A stretch of 64,000 bases of DNA from CAYMAZ01 sp964388575. Lineage in GTDB: Bacteria; Bacteroidota; Bacteroidia; Bacteroidales; DTU049. The first letter of the stretch is position 1, and each line of letters begins with the position of its first letter. The translations under genes and the position numbers were made by a program. The stretch spans positions 49,735-113,734 of the forward strand of contig CAYMAZ010000005.1 in assembly GCA_964388575.1 (NCBI GenBank), in the 5' to 3' direction. The notes beneath the pieces were generated by a model. It saw only the letters and a program-made list of their open reading frames with translations, had not been told where the DNA came from and made no database searches. Below are positions 1-9,829 of this stretch, piece by piece.

Positions 1-951
1 AGACCTGGTACCGGTTCTTGCGTTTCATGCCCTTCAGGAGCAATGATTGAAACAGAAGTCTGCGGCAATAACACCAATGACGGATTTGATATGTCGGGTG
101 GCTTATTTGATACCCTTTTCCAGGACACACCGATATGTGGGACCATTTTTGCAAATTCTGTTTCTGACCGAGATTATGACTGGTATTCCTTTACTGTTAA
201 TTTTCCTGAAAAGTACAAATTCACACTTTTTGCAGATAATGACATGCATTTCCAGCTCATTAACATTTCAACAACCCCCCTTCCATTAGTAGTTTCTACT
301 GCAACAGCATGTGATACAACCATTATTGAACAATGCCTTTTGACCGGAACCTATGCGATCAGGCTGGTTGCTGTTTCAACATCAGGAATTAGTTGTACGG
401 ACAATAATGCATATGTGCTTCACTCGACAACAGTTCCTTCACCTCAATTTCTTACTGCCGGATCCAATAGTCCTGTTTGCATAGGAGACACCATATATCT
501 TTGGGCTTCAGGCGGAATGGGATATCTTTGGGACGGACCAGACAACTTCACATCTTCCCTGTCAAATCCATACATTGCCGACGCAGGACTTATCAATTCC
601 GGAACTTACTCCGTTGGTGCTGTTGATTCAAATTATTGTGTCAATATGATGACATTTAATGTTGATGTTATGGATTGTACATTTATTCCGGAAAATTCAA
701 TTCATTCATTTTCAATATATCCAAATCCAGCTCAAAAATCTGTTACCATCAAAACACATTCACTCAAACCGGATCATTATAAATTCACAATTATGAACTC
801 CATCGGGCAGACAGTTCAAAGCATACTGTTACCACTGAGGCCTGAAACTGAACATCAGCTCTCACTCAATCTCCCTGCAGGTTATTATATCATAAAAATT
901 ACTGACAGTCATTCGAACAAAGTGGGTTTTCAATCACTGATTATTCAGTAG
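1..951 (+). CDS. Secreted protein with T9SS type A sorting domain (5' end outside window)
   Basis: The reading frame is open from base 1 and the residues before the first ATG (position 43) are in frame, so the true start lies upstream and only the C-terminal part is visible. It is Cys-, Thr- and Ser-rich and looks extracellular. It contains an Ig/PKD-like segment (about window residues 150-220) and ends with a roughly 80-residue domain opening with SIYPNPAQ and closing with a beta-strand-rich tail. That ending is the type A C-terminal signal that sends Bacteroidota proteins through the type IX secretion system to the surface. No catalytic motif is visible. An adhesin or surface enzyme is possible; the function is not known. 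A strong terminator follows. Confidence 0.8.
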   Translation, partial: RPGTGSCVSCPSGAMIETEVCGNNTNDGFDMSGGLFDTLFQDTPICGTIFANSVSDRDYDWYSFTVNFPEKYKFTLFADNDMHFQLINISTTPLPLVVSTATACDTTIIEQCLLTGTYAIRLVAVSTSGISCTDNNAYVLHSTTVPSPQFLTAGSNSPVCIGDTIYLWASGGMGYLWDGPDNFTSSLSNPYIADAGLINSGTYSVGAVDSNYCVNMMTFNVDVMDCTFIPENSIHSFSIYPNPAQKSVTIKTHSLKPDHYKFTIMNSIGQTVQSILLPLRPETEHQLSLNLPAGYYIIKITDSHSNKVGFQSLIIQ

Positions 952-970
952 AAGATTCATATAATGAATT

Positions 971-1000
971 AAAAAGACGGGGATTCCCGTCTTTTTTTTT
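971..1000 (+). terminator. Rho-independent terminator after the T9SS protein
   Basis: The 11-bp arms 971-981 and 986-996 are perfect inverted repeats around a GATT loop, followed by a T run. It lies 20 bp after the stop codon. Confidence 0.9.
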
Positions 1001-1055
1001 AATTTTTAATTATGACACTGTTTTTTATATAATTTTACAGGCAAAATCTATTCAC

Positions 1056-4000
1056 ATGCGTAACCTTATTATTTTTTTATTGTTTGTATCTCATATAACA
1101 TTATTTTCTCAAAATTTTGATAATCAAACACTTGTTTCAACAAACAAAAATTATGGAGAAACAAGCTTCAAATCTGAATACCAGATAAGCAGCATACTAC
1201 ATTTAAACACAATTTCTGTGAACAATACCACGATGCACATTCCTCAAATTCAAGGAAGTGGGTATTTGCAGCAAAAAGGGAAACCTGCACTGCCAAGTTT
1301 TTCAGAAATTTTTGCTTTAGAAAGTGACAGTGTAACATTTACTTTTCAAGCCATTGAAAGTGATACAATAGATCAAATTGTCATTTTTCCGTGGATTGGA
1401 CATGCAGTTGATCTACAGGGAATACCATCTCCAGAATTTATAATTGATTCTGTATTTTACAATTCCGATGTAACGTATCCGAATCAAAATATTCAGATTT
1501 CTGACCGTCAGACAATGAACGGGCATAGACTGGCAGTTGTGACTATTTGTCCATTTGAATACAATCCGCTTAAACAAATTCTGATCATCCACAAACGTTT
1601 CAGTATTGAGATGAAACAATATGAAAAGATTCATCTGACTTCACAGCAGAATCAACGTTCTGTGACATCTCAGATTCTGAAAAACATCATTTGTAATAAG
1701 GAGTATTTTGATAATCCGGAATCTAAGAACAATCATATTGAAAATGCACAAAATTATCTTATTATAACCCATCCTGATTACATTGATGCTGCACGCAACA
1801 TTGCCAAATGGAGAGAACAAACCGGATACAAAACAGAAATTCTCAGCTCTTATGCGTGGGGTTCAACATCTATTCGCCAGGCAATTTTTAATCGCTATTA
1901 CAGTGAAAATCAGATTTCATATGTATTACTTCTTGGTGATCACAATAAAGTTCCTGGTAGTTCACTGATTTCTCACCTCGGAGTTTTTCCAACCGACAGA
2001 CCATATGCATATATGGATGGACCGAATGATTATTTTCCTGATATTGCAATAGGACGTATTTCGGTCAATTCAGCTCAAGATGCGATGAATGTTACGGAAA
2101 AGATTATTGGTTATGAAAAAGAACCAGTAACGCAACAGGATTTTTACAACAATGCCCTTTCCGTTGCGTACTTTCAGGATGACAACAATAACAATTATGC
2201 AGACCGACGGTTTGCACAAACAGCAGAAGAAATTCTTCAGTATTTGAATACGCTTAACGGGAAAAATGTTAATCGTATTTATTATACCAATTCAAGTACA
2301 ACACCATTATACTGGAATAACACTTATTACAGTGCTGGCGAACCTGTCCCGACACATTTGCTCAAGCCCGGATTTCCCTGGAACGGTAACTATAATAATA
2401 TTATTTCGGGGATTAACAGCGGCGCTTTTCTGGTTTATCACAGAGATCACGGTTCTGACCAGGGATGGGGCGATCCCGCTTTTAATATTACAAATGTACA
2501 TTCACTCAATAACGGGAACAAACTCCCGGTTGTTGCCAGTGTTAATTGTCAGACCGGCAAATTTCTGACAACTGAATGTTTTGCTGAAGCATTTCTCCGA
2601 CACTCATCCGGAGGTGCTGTAGGAGTTTTTGCTCACGCAGAAGTCAGCTACAGCGGCTACAATGATGCCCTTTCCATGGGTCTTATTGATGCAATCTTTG
2701 CACAACCCGGGCTGATCCCAAATTTTACAGGAAGCGGACATTTTGGAAGCACCTTAACTCAACATGATCCGATTCTCACATTGGGAGATGTTGCAAATCA
2801 GGCATTGCTCCGCATGACACAAACATGGGGAGACGGATGGGGTTATGAACAATATCAGTCCAATATTTTTCATTATTTTGGAGATCCTGCTACAAGAATT
2901 TTCACACAAACCCCTGTGGTTATAACTTCAGTTCATCAGAGTTCGGTTCAATGCACGGATACATCATTTTCTCTTCATTCATGCAATATTCCGGATGCGC
3001 TGGCAACACTTACTTCTGACAATAAACTGATCGGACTGACAACACTACAGAATGGATCTGGGACCATTAGCTTTAAACCGACAGCCTCAAACAACATCAT
3101 TCTGACCATTACTGCGCCGAACACAAAACCCTACATACAAACCATCACTGCAGCAGGCAATTGCGTTATTGCAGATTTTGAAACAACTGAGCCCACGCAA
3201 CCATGTACAGGGAGTCCTGTTATATTTCAAAATCTCAGTACGGGATATTATACTGATTTGCTCTGGAATTTCGGGCTGGATGCAACTCCGCAGATTATGA
3301 ACGGAAACGGTCCTCATGCTGTACATTTCAGTCAATCGGGTCTGAAAAACATAACACTTATTGCTGTTTCTCCATTAGGAAATGACACGACAACACAACA
3401 ATTGAATATTTTGCCTTCATGTAGTTTTGTGATGCCTCCATTTGGTTATTATGATGTCCAATCTTGTTCCGGGATTCTAAAAGACAACGGTTCCGATCTG
3501 CCCTACCTTTCTGATAGTGAAAGTCAGGTTCTCATTCATTCATCAGGTGCAAATCAGATCGAATTGACTTTCAGTCTTTTTGATATTCAGACTTCAACCG
3601 GATGCAACAGTAATTTCATTCAGATTTTTTCTGGTGAACCTTTGTCAGGTACTCTCATCGGAACCTATTGCAACAGTAATCCCCCTCCTGTTCCACTTAT
3701 TATCATGAACGACAGTGTGGGATTATACTTTGTTTCCGCTCAGAATCCCGGATTCCTGGGCTTTGAAATGGTATGGCAATGTGTAACGCCAGGCATTGCT
3801 CCATCAGCGGATTTTGGTTTTGAATTTGCAGATCATTGCGGTCATATTATCCAATTTCTTGATAACAGCTTGTATCAGCCAAACGGATGGAACTGGGATT
3901 TTGGTGATGGAAATACAAGCAACCTGCAGCATCCTCAACATGAATATTTGTTAAATGGAACCTATGATATTCAATTGATTACAAGCAATCAATATGGAAC

Positions 4001-5429
4001 AGACACAATCATCTATCCAGGACTGATCACTGTGAACCGACCTCAAACATTGAATGATTCTATACTTTCAATCTGCAGACCGGGGAACATCCAAATTCCT
4101 TCAGGGAATGGGCAGGCTGCACTTTGGTACGATAACCCGAACACACTACAACCAATGGCATATACTGAGGTTCTTGATTACTATGCCGATTCGCCTGTTG
4201 TTGAAATTTTCTGCCGTAATTACATTCCCAATGGGTCATATCAGGGTGGCAAGCCTGACAATTCCGGAACAGGTGGATATTTCAATTCTTCTGTTGTTCA
4301 TTTTCTTGGATTCGATATATATCAACCATTGAATCTGAAAGCTGTGACTGTTTACGCCCAGGACAACGGGAACAGAACAATCAGAGTCATAGACGGAAAT
4401 GATAATACAGTTTACACTTCCACTCATTATTTAATTACTGGTCCAAACCGAGTTGAATTAAATTACATCCTGCTACCGGACAATGATTACAAAATTGATG
4501 CTGGGCAATACTGCAAATTATATAGGAATGGTTCATCCAGTGGGAACAATCTCGATTATCCTTTCACCACACCGGGACTTTTATCCATCAACAGAAGCAG
4601 TGCAGGATATCCAAATGCCTCAAAGTATTACTATTTTTTTTATGACTGGGAAGTTGAACCACTTTGTCTCAGTGCACCGGCTTCAAAAGAAATCCATGTT
4701 GAAATATCAGATACAACGATACAGGCCTGGCCGGGTCACACTTTATGCAGCGCAGATTCAATCCTGCTCGGAGGGCTAAACAACGGTTCCTATTTGTGGA
4801 TCCCCTGTGGTGATACAACGTCATATATGTTTGTGGACCAATCCGGTCTTTATTCTGCAATGATTGAAAGCAATGGCTGTTTTGCCTCAACAAATACAAT
4901 TGAAATCGAGGGTGAGATTTTTCCTCATGCTGAGTTCACATACACCCTGAACGGATTGGAAATCAATCTGACAAACACTTCAACCGGAAACAGTTTTCAT
5001 TGGATGTTCGGCGACGGAAATGAAAGTTTTGATGAACACCCTGTCCATTTTTATGCTCAGGAAGGAACATACAATATCACACTTATTGCAGAGAATATCT
5101 GTGGAACAGACACCTTTTCACAACAGATTAATGTCGCCGAGACCGGAATATTATCAGGTGAAAACAATACAATCATGTTTTTTCCAAATCCTGCTCATGA
5201 TTATCTTCATATTCAGCTGGTTAACCTAACACTTTCGCAACCAGAAGAAATCCGGATTTACAATTTGACCGGCCAACTAATAGATGTTATTAATATTCAG
5301 GGTGTTACAAATAATATCATGTCAATCCCCATCCATCATATTGCACCGGGAATCTATTTTGCAATCATTCAGACAGAGACGGACATCATGTACGGAAAAT
5401 TCATCAGATCAAACGATGCATCATATTAA
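1056..5429 (+). CDS. Gingipain-like C25 cysteine peptidase with PKD and CUB-like domains, T9SS substrate
   Basis: This is a 1457-residue secreted protease. A signal peptide (about residues 1-19) is followed by a propeptide-like region to about 230 and a peptidase C25 domain (about 230-620). The likely catalytic pair is His465 in HRDHGSD and Cys498 in VNCQTG, 33 residues apart as in gingipain RgpB (His211/Cys244). Next come a PKD-like domain (about 705-790), a CUB-like region (about 790-910), PKD domains with WDFGDG (about 915-990) and MFGDGNE (about 1300-1370), and a C-terminal T9SS type A domain starting FFPNPAHD. The enzyme probably acts at the cell surface or in the medium. The specificity cannot be read from sequence, so Arg/Lys preference should not be assumed. 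Confidence 0.9.
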   Translation: MRNLIIFLLFVSHITLFSQNFDNQTLVSTNKNYGETSFKSEYQISSILHLNTISVNNTTMHIPQIQGSGYLQQKGKPALPSFSEIFALESDSVTFTFQAIESDTIDQIVIFPWIGHAVDLQGIPSPEFIIDSVFYNSDVTYPNQNIQISDRQTMNGHRLAVVTICPFEYNPLKQILIIHKRFSIEMKQYEKIHLTSQQNQRSVTSQILKNIICNKEYFDNPESKNNHIENAQNYLIITHPDYIDAARNIAKWREQTGYKTEILSSYAWGSTSIRQAIFNRYYSENQISYVLLLGDHNKVPGSSLISHLGVFPTDRPYAYMDGPNDYFPDIAIGRISVNSAQDAMNVTEKIIGYEKEPVTQQDFYNNALSVAYFQDDNNNNYADRRFAQTAEEILQYLNTLNGKNVNRIYYTNSSTTPLYWNNTYYSAGEPVPTHLLKPGFPWNGNYNNIISGINSGAFLVYHRDHGSDQGWGDPAFNITNVHSLNNGNKLPVVASVNCQTGKFLTTECFAEAFLRHSSGGAVGVFAHAEVSYSGYNDALSMGLIDAIFAQPGLIPNFTGSGHFGSTLTQHDPILTLGDVANQALLRMTQTWGDGWGYEQYQSNIFHYFGDPATRIFTQTPVVITSVHQSSVQCTDTSFSLHSCNIPDALATLTSDNKLIGLTTLQNGSGTISFKPTASNNIILTITAPNTKPYIQTITAAGNCVIADFETTEPTQPCTGSPVIFQNLSTGYYTDLLWNFGLDATPQIMNGNGPHAVHFSQSGLKNITLIAVSPLGNDTTTQQLNILPSCSFVMPPFGYYDVQSCSGILKDNGSDLPYLSDSESQVLIHSSGANQIELTFSLFDIQTSTGCNSNFIQIFSGEPLSGTLIGTYCNSNPPPVPLIIMNDSVGLYFVSAQNPGFLGFEMVWQCVTPGIAPSADFGFEFADHCGHIIQFLDNSLYQPNGWNWDFGDGNTSNLQHPQHEYLLNGTYDIQLITSNQYGTDTIIYPGLITVNRPQTLNDSILSICRPGNIQIPSGNGQAALWYDNPNTLQPMAYTEVLDYYADSPVVEIFCRNYIPNGSYQGGKPDNSGTGGYFNSSVVHFLGFDIYQPLNLKAVTVYAQDNGNRTIRVIDGNDNTVYTSTHYLITGPNRVELNYILLPDNDYKIDAGQYCKLYRNGSSSGNNLDYPFTTPGLLSINRSSAGYPNASKYYYFFYDWEVEPLCLSAPASKEIHVEISDTTIQAWPGHTLCSADSILLGGLNNGSYLWIPCGDTTSYMFVDQSGLYSAMIESNGCFASTNTIEIEGEIFPHAEFTYTLNGLEINLTNTSTGNSFHWMFGDGNESFDEHPVHFYAQEGTYNITLIAENICGTDTFSQQINVAETGILSGENNTIMFFPNPAHDYLHIQLVNLTLSQPEEIRIYNLTGQLIDVINIQGVTNNIMSIPIHHIAPGIYFAIIQTETDIMYGKFIRSNDASY

Positions 5430-5469
5430 TTTTTTTTAAATCCATTCACACCCAATACCAACATCTGAT

Positions 5470-6309
5470 ATGAGAAAGTTGACCTTCTTTTTTTTCACAA
5501 TTTATATCGCAGCACTTCAGATTTGTGCACAGGAACAAGATACCATAAAAATAAAAGCTTTACGGTATTTCACAACTGAATTTGGTTTCGGGCATGGCTC
5601 ATACAGAGATGTGGGTGTTTCTCCTCTCATATATTCAGGGGTTATGCCATCACTTGCTATTGGTCACAAGGCTACCAAACCTCATTTTATTTGGGAAACC
5701 AAAGCTTCGGTTCATTATGCCATGTATTCCAGATCAACAGGAGATGCCATATATCGGACCAATGCATACGGTTTTCATTTTCAATCTGATTTTTACAGAA
5801 AAACTTCTGCGGAAATGAACAATTTGAGTTTTTATGTTGGCACAGGAACTTCCTATGACATGTCAGCCAGAGTATCTCCACATTACATGAATGCAGGTTT
5901 TGTATTGAACAATTTTATTCATCTGCATTTGAACGGGAAACTGGCACTTTCGTTCATGGCAAAACCTGTTGATAAAAGGCTTATGTTTATCAACATCAAA
6001 CGTCCTGAAAGAAAATATTCCCTTGCGCTGAATTTAAACATCCCCTTTGCCTCGATTTATCAACATCCAGGATATTCGTATGTCTCTCACGGAACAACAA
6101 ATGAAAATAATGAATTCAGTGACTACAGATGGCATGTTCTTATTTTTTCAGGCATTACAGGTCGAATTGAATTGCTCAGACATCTGGACAATGGAAATGC
6201 ATTGGGCATTGCCTATAACCTGCACATTTTCTCAAGTAAAAGCAATCTTAGAAATTATTTGCAAATGGCAGACCAGTCCGTCTCATTATCAATGTTTTTA
6301 AAACTATAA
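5470..6309 (+). CDS. Putative outer-membrane beta-barrel protein
   Basis: This 279-residue protein has an N-terminal signal peptide (Phe-rich core, predicted cleavage near ICAQ-EQ). After it come alternating short hydrophobic/aromatic strands and glycines typical of small Bacteroidota outer-membrane barrels (FTTEFGFGHGSY near the start, a strand ending SLSMFLKL at the C-terminus). The terminal Leu/Phe-rich strand fits BAM recognition. No family is recognised. It starts 40 bp after the C25 protease and ends 15 bp before the S41 lipoprotein, so the three may be co-transcribed. The barrel call rests on pattern only. Confidence 0.7.
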   Translation: MRKLTFFFFTIYIAALQICAQEQDTIKIKALRYFTTEFGFGHGSYRDVGVSPLIYSGVMPSLAIGHKATKPHFIWETKASVHYAMYSRSTGDAIYRTNAYGFHFQSDFYRKTSAEMNNLSFYVGTGTSYDMSARVSPHYMNAGFVLNNFIHLHLNGKLALSFMAKPVDKRLMFINIKRPERKYSLALNLNIPFASIYQHPGYSYVSHGTTNENNEFSDYRWHVLIFSGITGRIELLRHLDNGNALGIAYNLHIFSSKSNLRNYLQMADQSVSLSMFLKL

Positions 6310-6324
6310 CATCACAATTAGAAT

Positions 6325-7347
6325 ATGAAACCAAATACATTCATAGCAATATTATTAATCAGTACAGTTCTTTCTTCCTGTGAAAAAGTTTTTCTTGGTA
6401 AAGACATTGAAAATTCACCCAGAAATAACTTCAACTATCTCTGGGAAAAAGTTGCAACAGGATATTCATTCTTTGACGTCAAGGAAGTAAATTGGGATTC
6501 AGTTTATTATCATTATTCTCCACTTATAACAGACGAACTGACTCAAGAACAACTCTTTGACCACCTGGCTGAAATGCTCAACATATTGAGAGATGGACAT
6601 GTAAACTTGTATTCACCATTCAAAACATCACGCTTTGATGTTTCAATGCTTGGGCCTGTCAATATTGACTTTCGAGTTATCCGTGAAAATTATCTTCATG
6701 AAGACTTTGTAATCACAGGTCCGTTTTCACATGGATTTTTGGAGAACAATGAGGTTGGCTATATCCGTTACCCAAGCTTCAGCAATAGTGTCACACATCA
6801 ACATTTAGACTACATCTTAAACAGATACAAAGATACAAGAGGGCTCATTTTTGACATCAGGCAAAACGGAGGTGGGCACATTGAAAACATTTTCAAAATT
6901 TTGTCGCGATTTGTGGATCAAAAAACGATCGTTTACTATTCCAGAATTAAAACCGCCTATTATGGTGTCACTGACTCAACATTCAGTGAGCCTGTTCCTG
7001 TCTTTGTGAGTCCTTCATCCGAAATCAGATATCTGAACCCAGTTGTTTTGCTCACCGATCGGGGAACCTACAGTGCTGCATCATTTTTAACAGTTTCATG
7101 TTTTGCTTTGCCCAATTTCACAATCATTGGTGACACAACGGGTGGTGGTCTTGGAATGCCCAACGGAGGACAATTGCCAAATGGCTGGACTTACAGATTT
7201 TCTGTTACAAAAACTCTTTGTGTTGATGGCAATAATTATGAAAATGGTGTTCCTCCTGATATGTATTTGACTCTCTCCCCAGATCACAATGTCACCGGCA
7301 TTGACAACATTTTAGAAAAGGCAATTGAAGTTATTCTGAACCACTGA
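6325..7347 (+). CDS. S41 family peptidase lipoprotein
   Basis: The 340-residue product begins with a lipoprotein signal (lipobox LSSC, Cys near residue 19), so it is predicted to be membrane-anchored. The middle and C-terminal parts match the tail-specific/tricorn-like S41 protease core. They contain RDGHVNLYSP, the GLIFDIRQNGGG strand-turn, and a nucleophile motif TYSAASF with candidate Ser250, followed by GDTTGGGLGMPNG and NGVPPD. No PDZ domain is evident, which is common in the shorter S41 lipoproteins of this phylum. It probably degrades peptides or misfolded proteins in the periplasm or at the surface. The substrate is unknown. Confidence 0.85.
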   Translation: MKPNTFIAILLISTVLSSCEKVFLGKDIENSPRNNFNYLWEKVATGYSFFDVKEVNWDSVYYHYSPLITDELTQEQLFDHLAEMLNILRDGHVNLYSPFKTSRFDVSMLGPVNIDFRVIRENYLHEDFVITGPFSHGFLENNEVGYIRYPSFSNSVTHQHLDYILNRYKDTRGLIFDIRQNGGGHIENIFKILSRFVDQKTIVYYSRIKTAYYGVTDSTFSEPVPVFVSPSSEIRYLNPVVLLTDRGTYSAASFLTVSCFALPNFTIIGDTTGGGLGMPNGGQLPNGWTYRFSVTKTLCVDGNNYENGVPPDMYLTLSPDHNVTGIDNILEKAIEVILNH

Positions 7348-7414
7348 TTTACAATTTGTTAGCTTAGTATTTCAAGTTAAAGGCCATCCCTAAGACCTTT
7401 TTCTTAAAAATACG

Positions 7415-7422
7415 TAACTTTG
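7415..7422 (+). promoter_or_regulatory. TAnnTTTG -7 box before the M23/LysM gene
   Basis: TAACTTTG lies 38 bp upstream of the 7461 start codon. It matches the Bacteroidota sigma -7 element; no clear -33 TTG is seen. Confidence 0.6.
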
Positions 7423-7460
7423 ACGCCTTAAATTTTTTACAAAAATTCAATTCTGAGTTT

Positions 7461-8414
7461 ATGAGAAAAAAGATCAATCACATTTTAATGCTGTTTATTT
7501 TTCTATTTGTTTTTGTTATACATGGAAAATCACAGGAAAACGATTTTGAAATCGGGATCATGGATACGATAATATACTTCGGAGAAAAACTTATACTTTA
7601 CGAAAACAACACCTGGGAGTTTTTGTCTGATATACAGGCGATGGAGCGGGACCGTGAAATGGCAGACACCATGAAGATATTCACTGAATACTGGGATAAT
7701 GAACAGATCTTTGCTTACAGTTCAACAGAAAAGCAATCATTTCCAGATTCTTTAGCCATCATACTTACAGGAAATGACCGCAGATTTGCATTACCTTTTT
7801 ACAACACCATCAACTCTGGTTTTGGATGGAGAGGAAGGCGGGTACACAATGGTATTGACATCAGGTTAAATAAGGGAGAGCCTGTTAAAGCAGCATTTGA
7901 CGGTAAAGTCAGATACGCAAAATACAATAACGGTGGCTATGGCAAACTTGTCATTGTTCGTCATTTCAATGGTCTTGAAACCTATTACAGTCATCTGAAT
8001 CACATATATGTCCAACCCAACCAGGTTGTTAAAGCTGGTCAGATAATCGGTACAGGAGGAAACACAGGAGCGACATGGACAGGAGACCATTTACATTTTG
8101 AAATGAGATTTATGGACAAACCTTTTGATCCGATGCTGGCCATTGAGTATGATTCACTTCGATTAAAATCAGACACACTTGTATTAACAACTGAGAGCTT
8201 TAAAATTACACAAACGCATAAAGGTGAACCCACCAAACGTGGAAGCAGCTCTTATCAGATTGATCCCAATGCAACTTATCACACTGTCAGATCCGGAGAC
8301 ACACTCGGGCATATTGCAATACGATACAGGACAAGTGTTGACAGATTGTGCCGGATCAATAAAATTAACCGTAACACGGTTTTGCAAATCGGACAAAAAA
8401 TCAAGGTAAGATAA
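7461..8414 (+). CDS. M23 metallopeptidase with C-terminal LysM domain
   Basis: This 317-residue cell-wall endopeptidase has a signal peptide (about 1-24), a short alpha/beta N-region, and an M23 (LytM/lysostaphin) domain at about 115-230. The zinc ligands are visible in RRVHNGIDIR (HxxxD) and GDHLHFEMRF (HxH). A LysM peptidoglycan-binding motif occupies about 273-317 (YHTVRSGDTLGHIA ... GQKIKVR). It probably cleaves peptide cross-bridges in periplasmic peptidoglycan during growth or division. It is separated from the beta-propeller gene by 11 bp, suggesting one transcript. Confidence 0.93.
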   Translation: MRKKINHILMLFIFLFVFVIHGKSQENDFEIGIMDTIIYFGEKLILYENNTWEFLSDIQAMERDREMADTMKIFTEYWDNEQIFAYSSTEKQSFPDSLAIILTGNDRRFALPFYNTINSGFGWRGRRVHNGIDIRLNKGEPVKAAFDGKVRYAKYNNGGYGKLVIVRHFNGLETYYSHLNHIYVQPNQVVKAGQIIGTGGNTGATWTGDHLHFEMRFMDKPFDPMLAIEYDSLRLKSDTLVLTTESFKITQTHKGEPTKRGSSSYQIDPNATYHTVRSGDTLGHIAIRYRTSVDRLCRINKINRNTVLQIGQKIKVR

Positions 8415-8425
8415 GAATTGTCAGT

Positions 8426-9829
8426 ATGAAGATAATCATCTGTTTATTTCTTTTCATTTTAACAAGCATATCAAGTCCTGTTTTTGCTACCAGGGACACA
8501 TTGCAAAAAAAAATTGTTCCCCGCGTCCTGATGGAAACCACTTCACTTCCAACCGGCACTCCTGTTAAACTCAGACTTGTGCATCGTTTTCAGAAGTATA
8601 ATAAAGACCCGTTTCATACATCTGATATTTACGATTTATCGATTGACTCACCCAAATCGGTCAACTTCACACCTGACGGAAAAAAGTTCTACGTTCATTC
8701 ACTGGAAGGACAAAGGACCTCAGTGTATGACACAGAATCCATGACTTTAAAAAAACAGATCCTGCATCAGTTCAACTCCACAGATAAGAACCTATTTAAG
8801 GATGGGGAACACACAATCTTCAATTACACATACAGAGATCATTATACTGACTTCAACATCTTCGGAGGGAAACCTGTTGAAAGCTGCATGTCTCACAACG
8901 GAAAATACTTATGGGTGACATATTATCGTCGTGATTTTGACATCAATGCAGAATGTCCTTCAGCACTTGCAATTATTGATACTGAAACAGATTCAATTGT
9001 TCGTGTCATGCCAACAGGACCTCTTCCAAAAATGATTGCTTCATCTCCTGACAATAAATATATTGCTGTAACACACTGGGGTGACAACACGGTAGGAATT
9101 ATTGACATTGGCTCTTCGTCTTTCACTGATTTTCATTATATTGCTCATCTGATCGTAGACTACAGGATTGTACTTGAGTTTGGTGATGAACCTGTGAACC
9201 GTGATCAAAGATGTGGTCATTGTCTGAGAGGAACTGTATTTACACCGGACGGAAAAAATCTTTTAGTGGGAAAAATGGGAGGATCAGGCGGTATAGCCAT
9301 TTTCACGGTTCCTCAGTTTGAATATCTGGGAACAGTAACAGGACAAAAAAGCAATATCCGACATTTGATAATTCACGATGAAGACATTATCATCAGTACC
9401 AATAACACTGGATTTATTCAAAAAACCAGATGGGCGGATTTGATTGCAACCAAATCCACTTCTCCAGGTAAGACGACCGCTTACGATGAATGGATTAATT
9501 GTCAGACAGGATCTGGTGTCAGAACGATTGCAACAAATTCGTCTGGAGAATATATTTTTGCCTCTGTCAATAATGAATCAAAAATAGCAGTCGTAAGAAG
9601 ATCTGACATGAAGCTCATTTGCTCAGTAAAAGCTGATGCATATCCTGTGGGACTTGCTGTATCACCTGACGACAGCAAACTGATTGTTACTTCTCAGGGA
9701 AAGAATGACCTAGGAGGCAATTCTGTGATGATCTTTGAAATCAAATATTTCCGGTGGCAAGATGAGATGTTGCTGTCAAAAACATTAAAAGGGTTGTTTC
9801 AGGGTGCAGCAAAAATCTGCCCTATTTAA
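8426..9829 (+). CDS. Secreted YncE/WD40-like beta-propeller protein
   Basis: The 467-residue product has a signal peptide (cleavage near VFA-TR). It then has repeated blade motifs of the YncE/cytochrome-cd1-propeller type, for example VNFTPDGKKFYVHS, IASSPDNKYIAVTHWG, TVFTPDGKNLLVG and LAVSPDDSKLIVTSQG. A CGHC pair near residues 263-266 is not a haem CxxCH site and could be redox-active or structural. No catalytic residues are identified. Such proteins often bind ligands or act as scaffolds outside the cytoplasm. Its last 8 bp overlap the convergent uvrA gene. Confidence 0.8.
   Translation: MKIIICLFLFILTSISSPVFATRDTLQKKIVPRVLMETTSLPTGTPVKLRLVHRFQKYNKDPFHTSDIYDLSIDSPKSVNFTPDGKKFYVHSLEGQRTSVYDTESMTLKKQILHQFNSTDKNLFKDGEHTIFNYTYRDHYTDFNIFGGKPVESCMSHNGKYLWVTYYRRDFDINAECPSALAIIDTETDSIVRVMPTGPLPKMIASSPDNKYIAVTHWGDNTVGIIDIGSSSFTDFHYIAHLIVDYRIVLEFGDEPVNRDQRCGHCLRGTVFTPDGKNLLVGKMGGSGGIAIFTVPQFEYLGTVTGQKSNIRHLIIHDEDIIISTNNTGFIQKTRWADLIATKSTSPGKTTAYDEWINCQTGSGVRTIATNSSGEYIFASVNNESKIAVVRRSDMKLICSVKADAYPVGLAVSPDDSKLIVTSQGKNDLGGNSVMIFEIKYFRWQDEMLLSKTLKGLFQGAAKICPI

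Noticed and set aside
7375..7403. Weak hairpin AAAGG/CCTTT after the S41 gene as a terminator
   Set aside because: The stem is only five pairs with an 11-base loop, too weak to report.
9211..9225. CGHC in the beta-propeller protein as a haem-binding site
   Set aside because: A c-type haem site needs CxxCH; here the residue after the second Cys is Leu.
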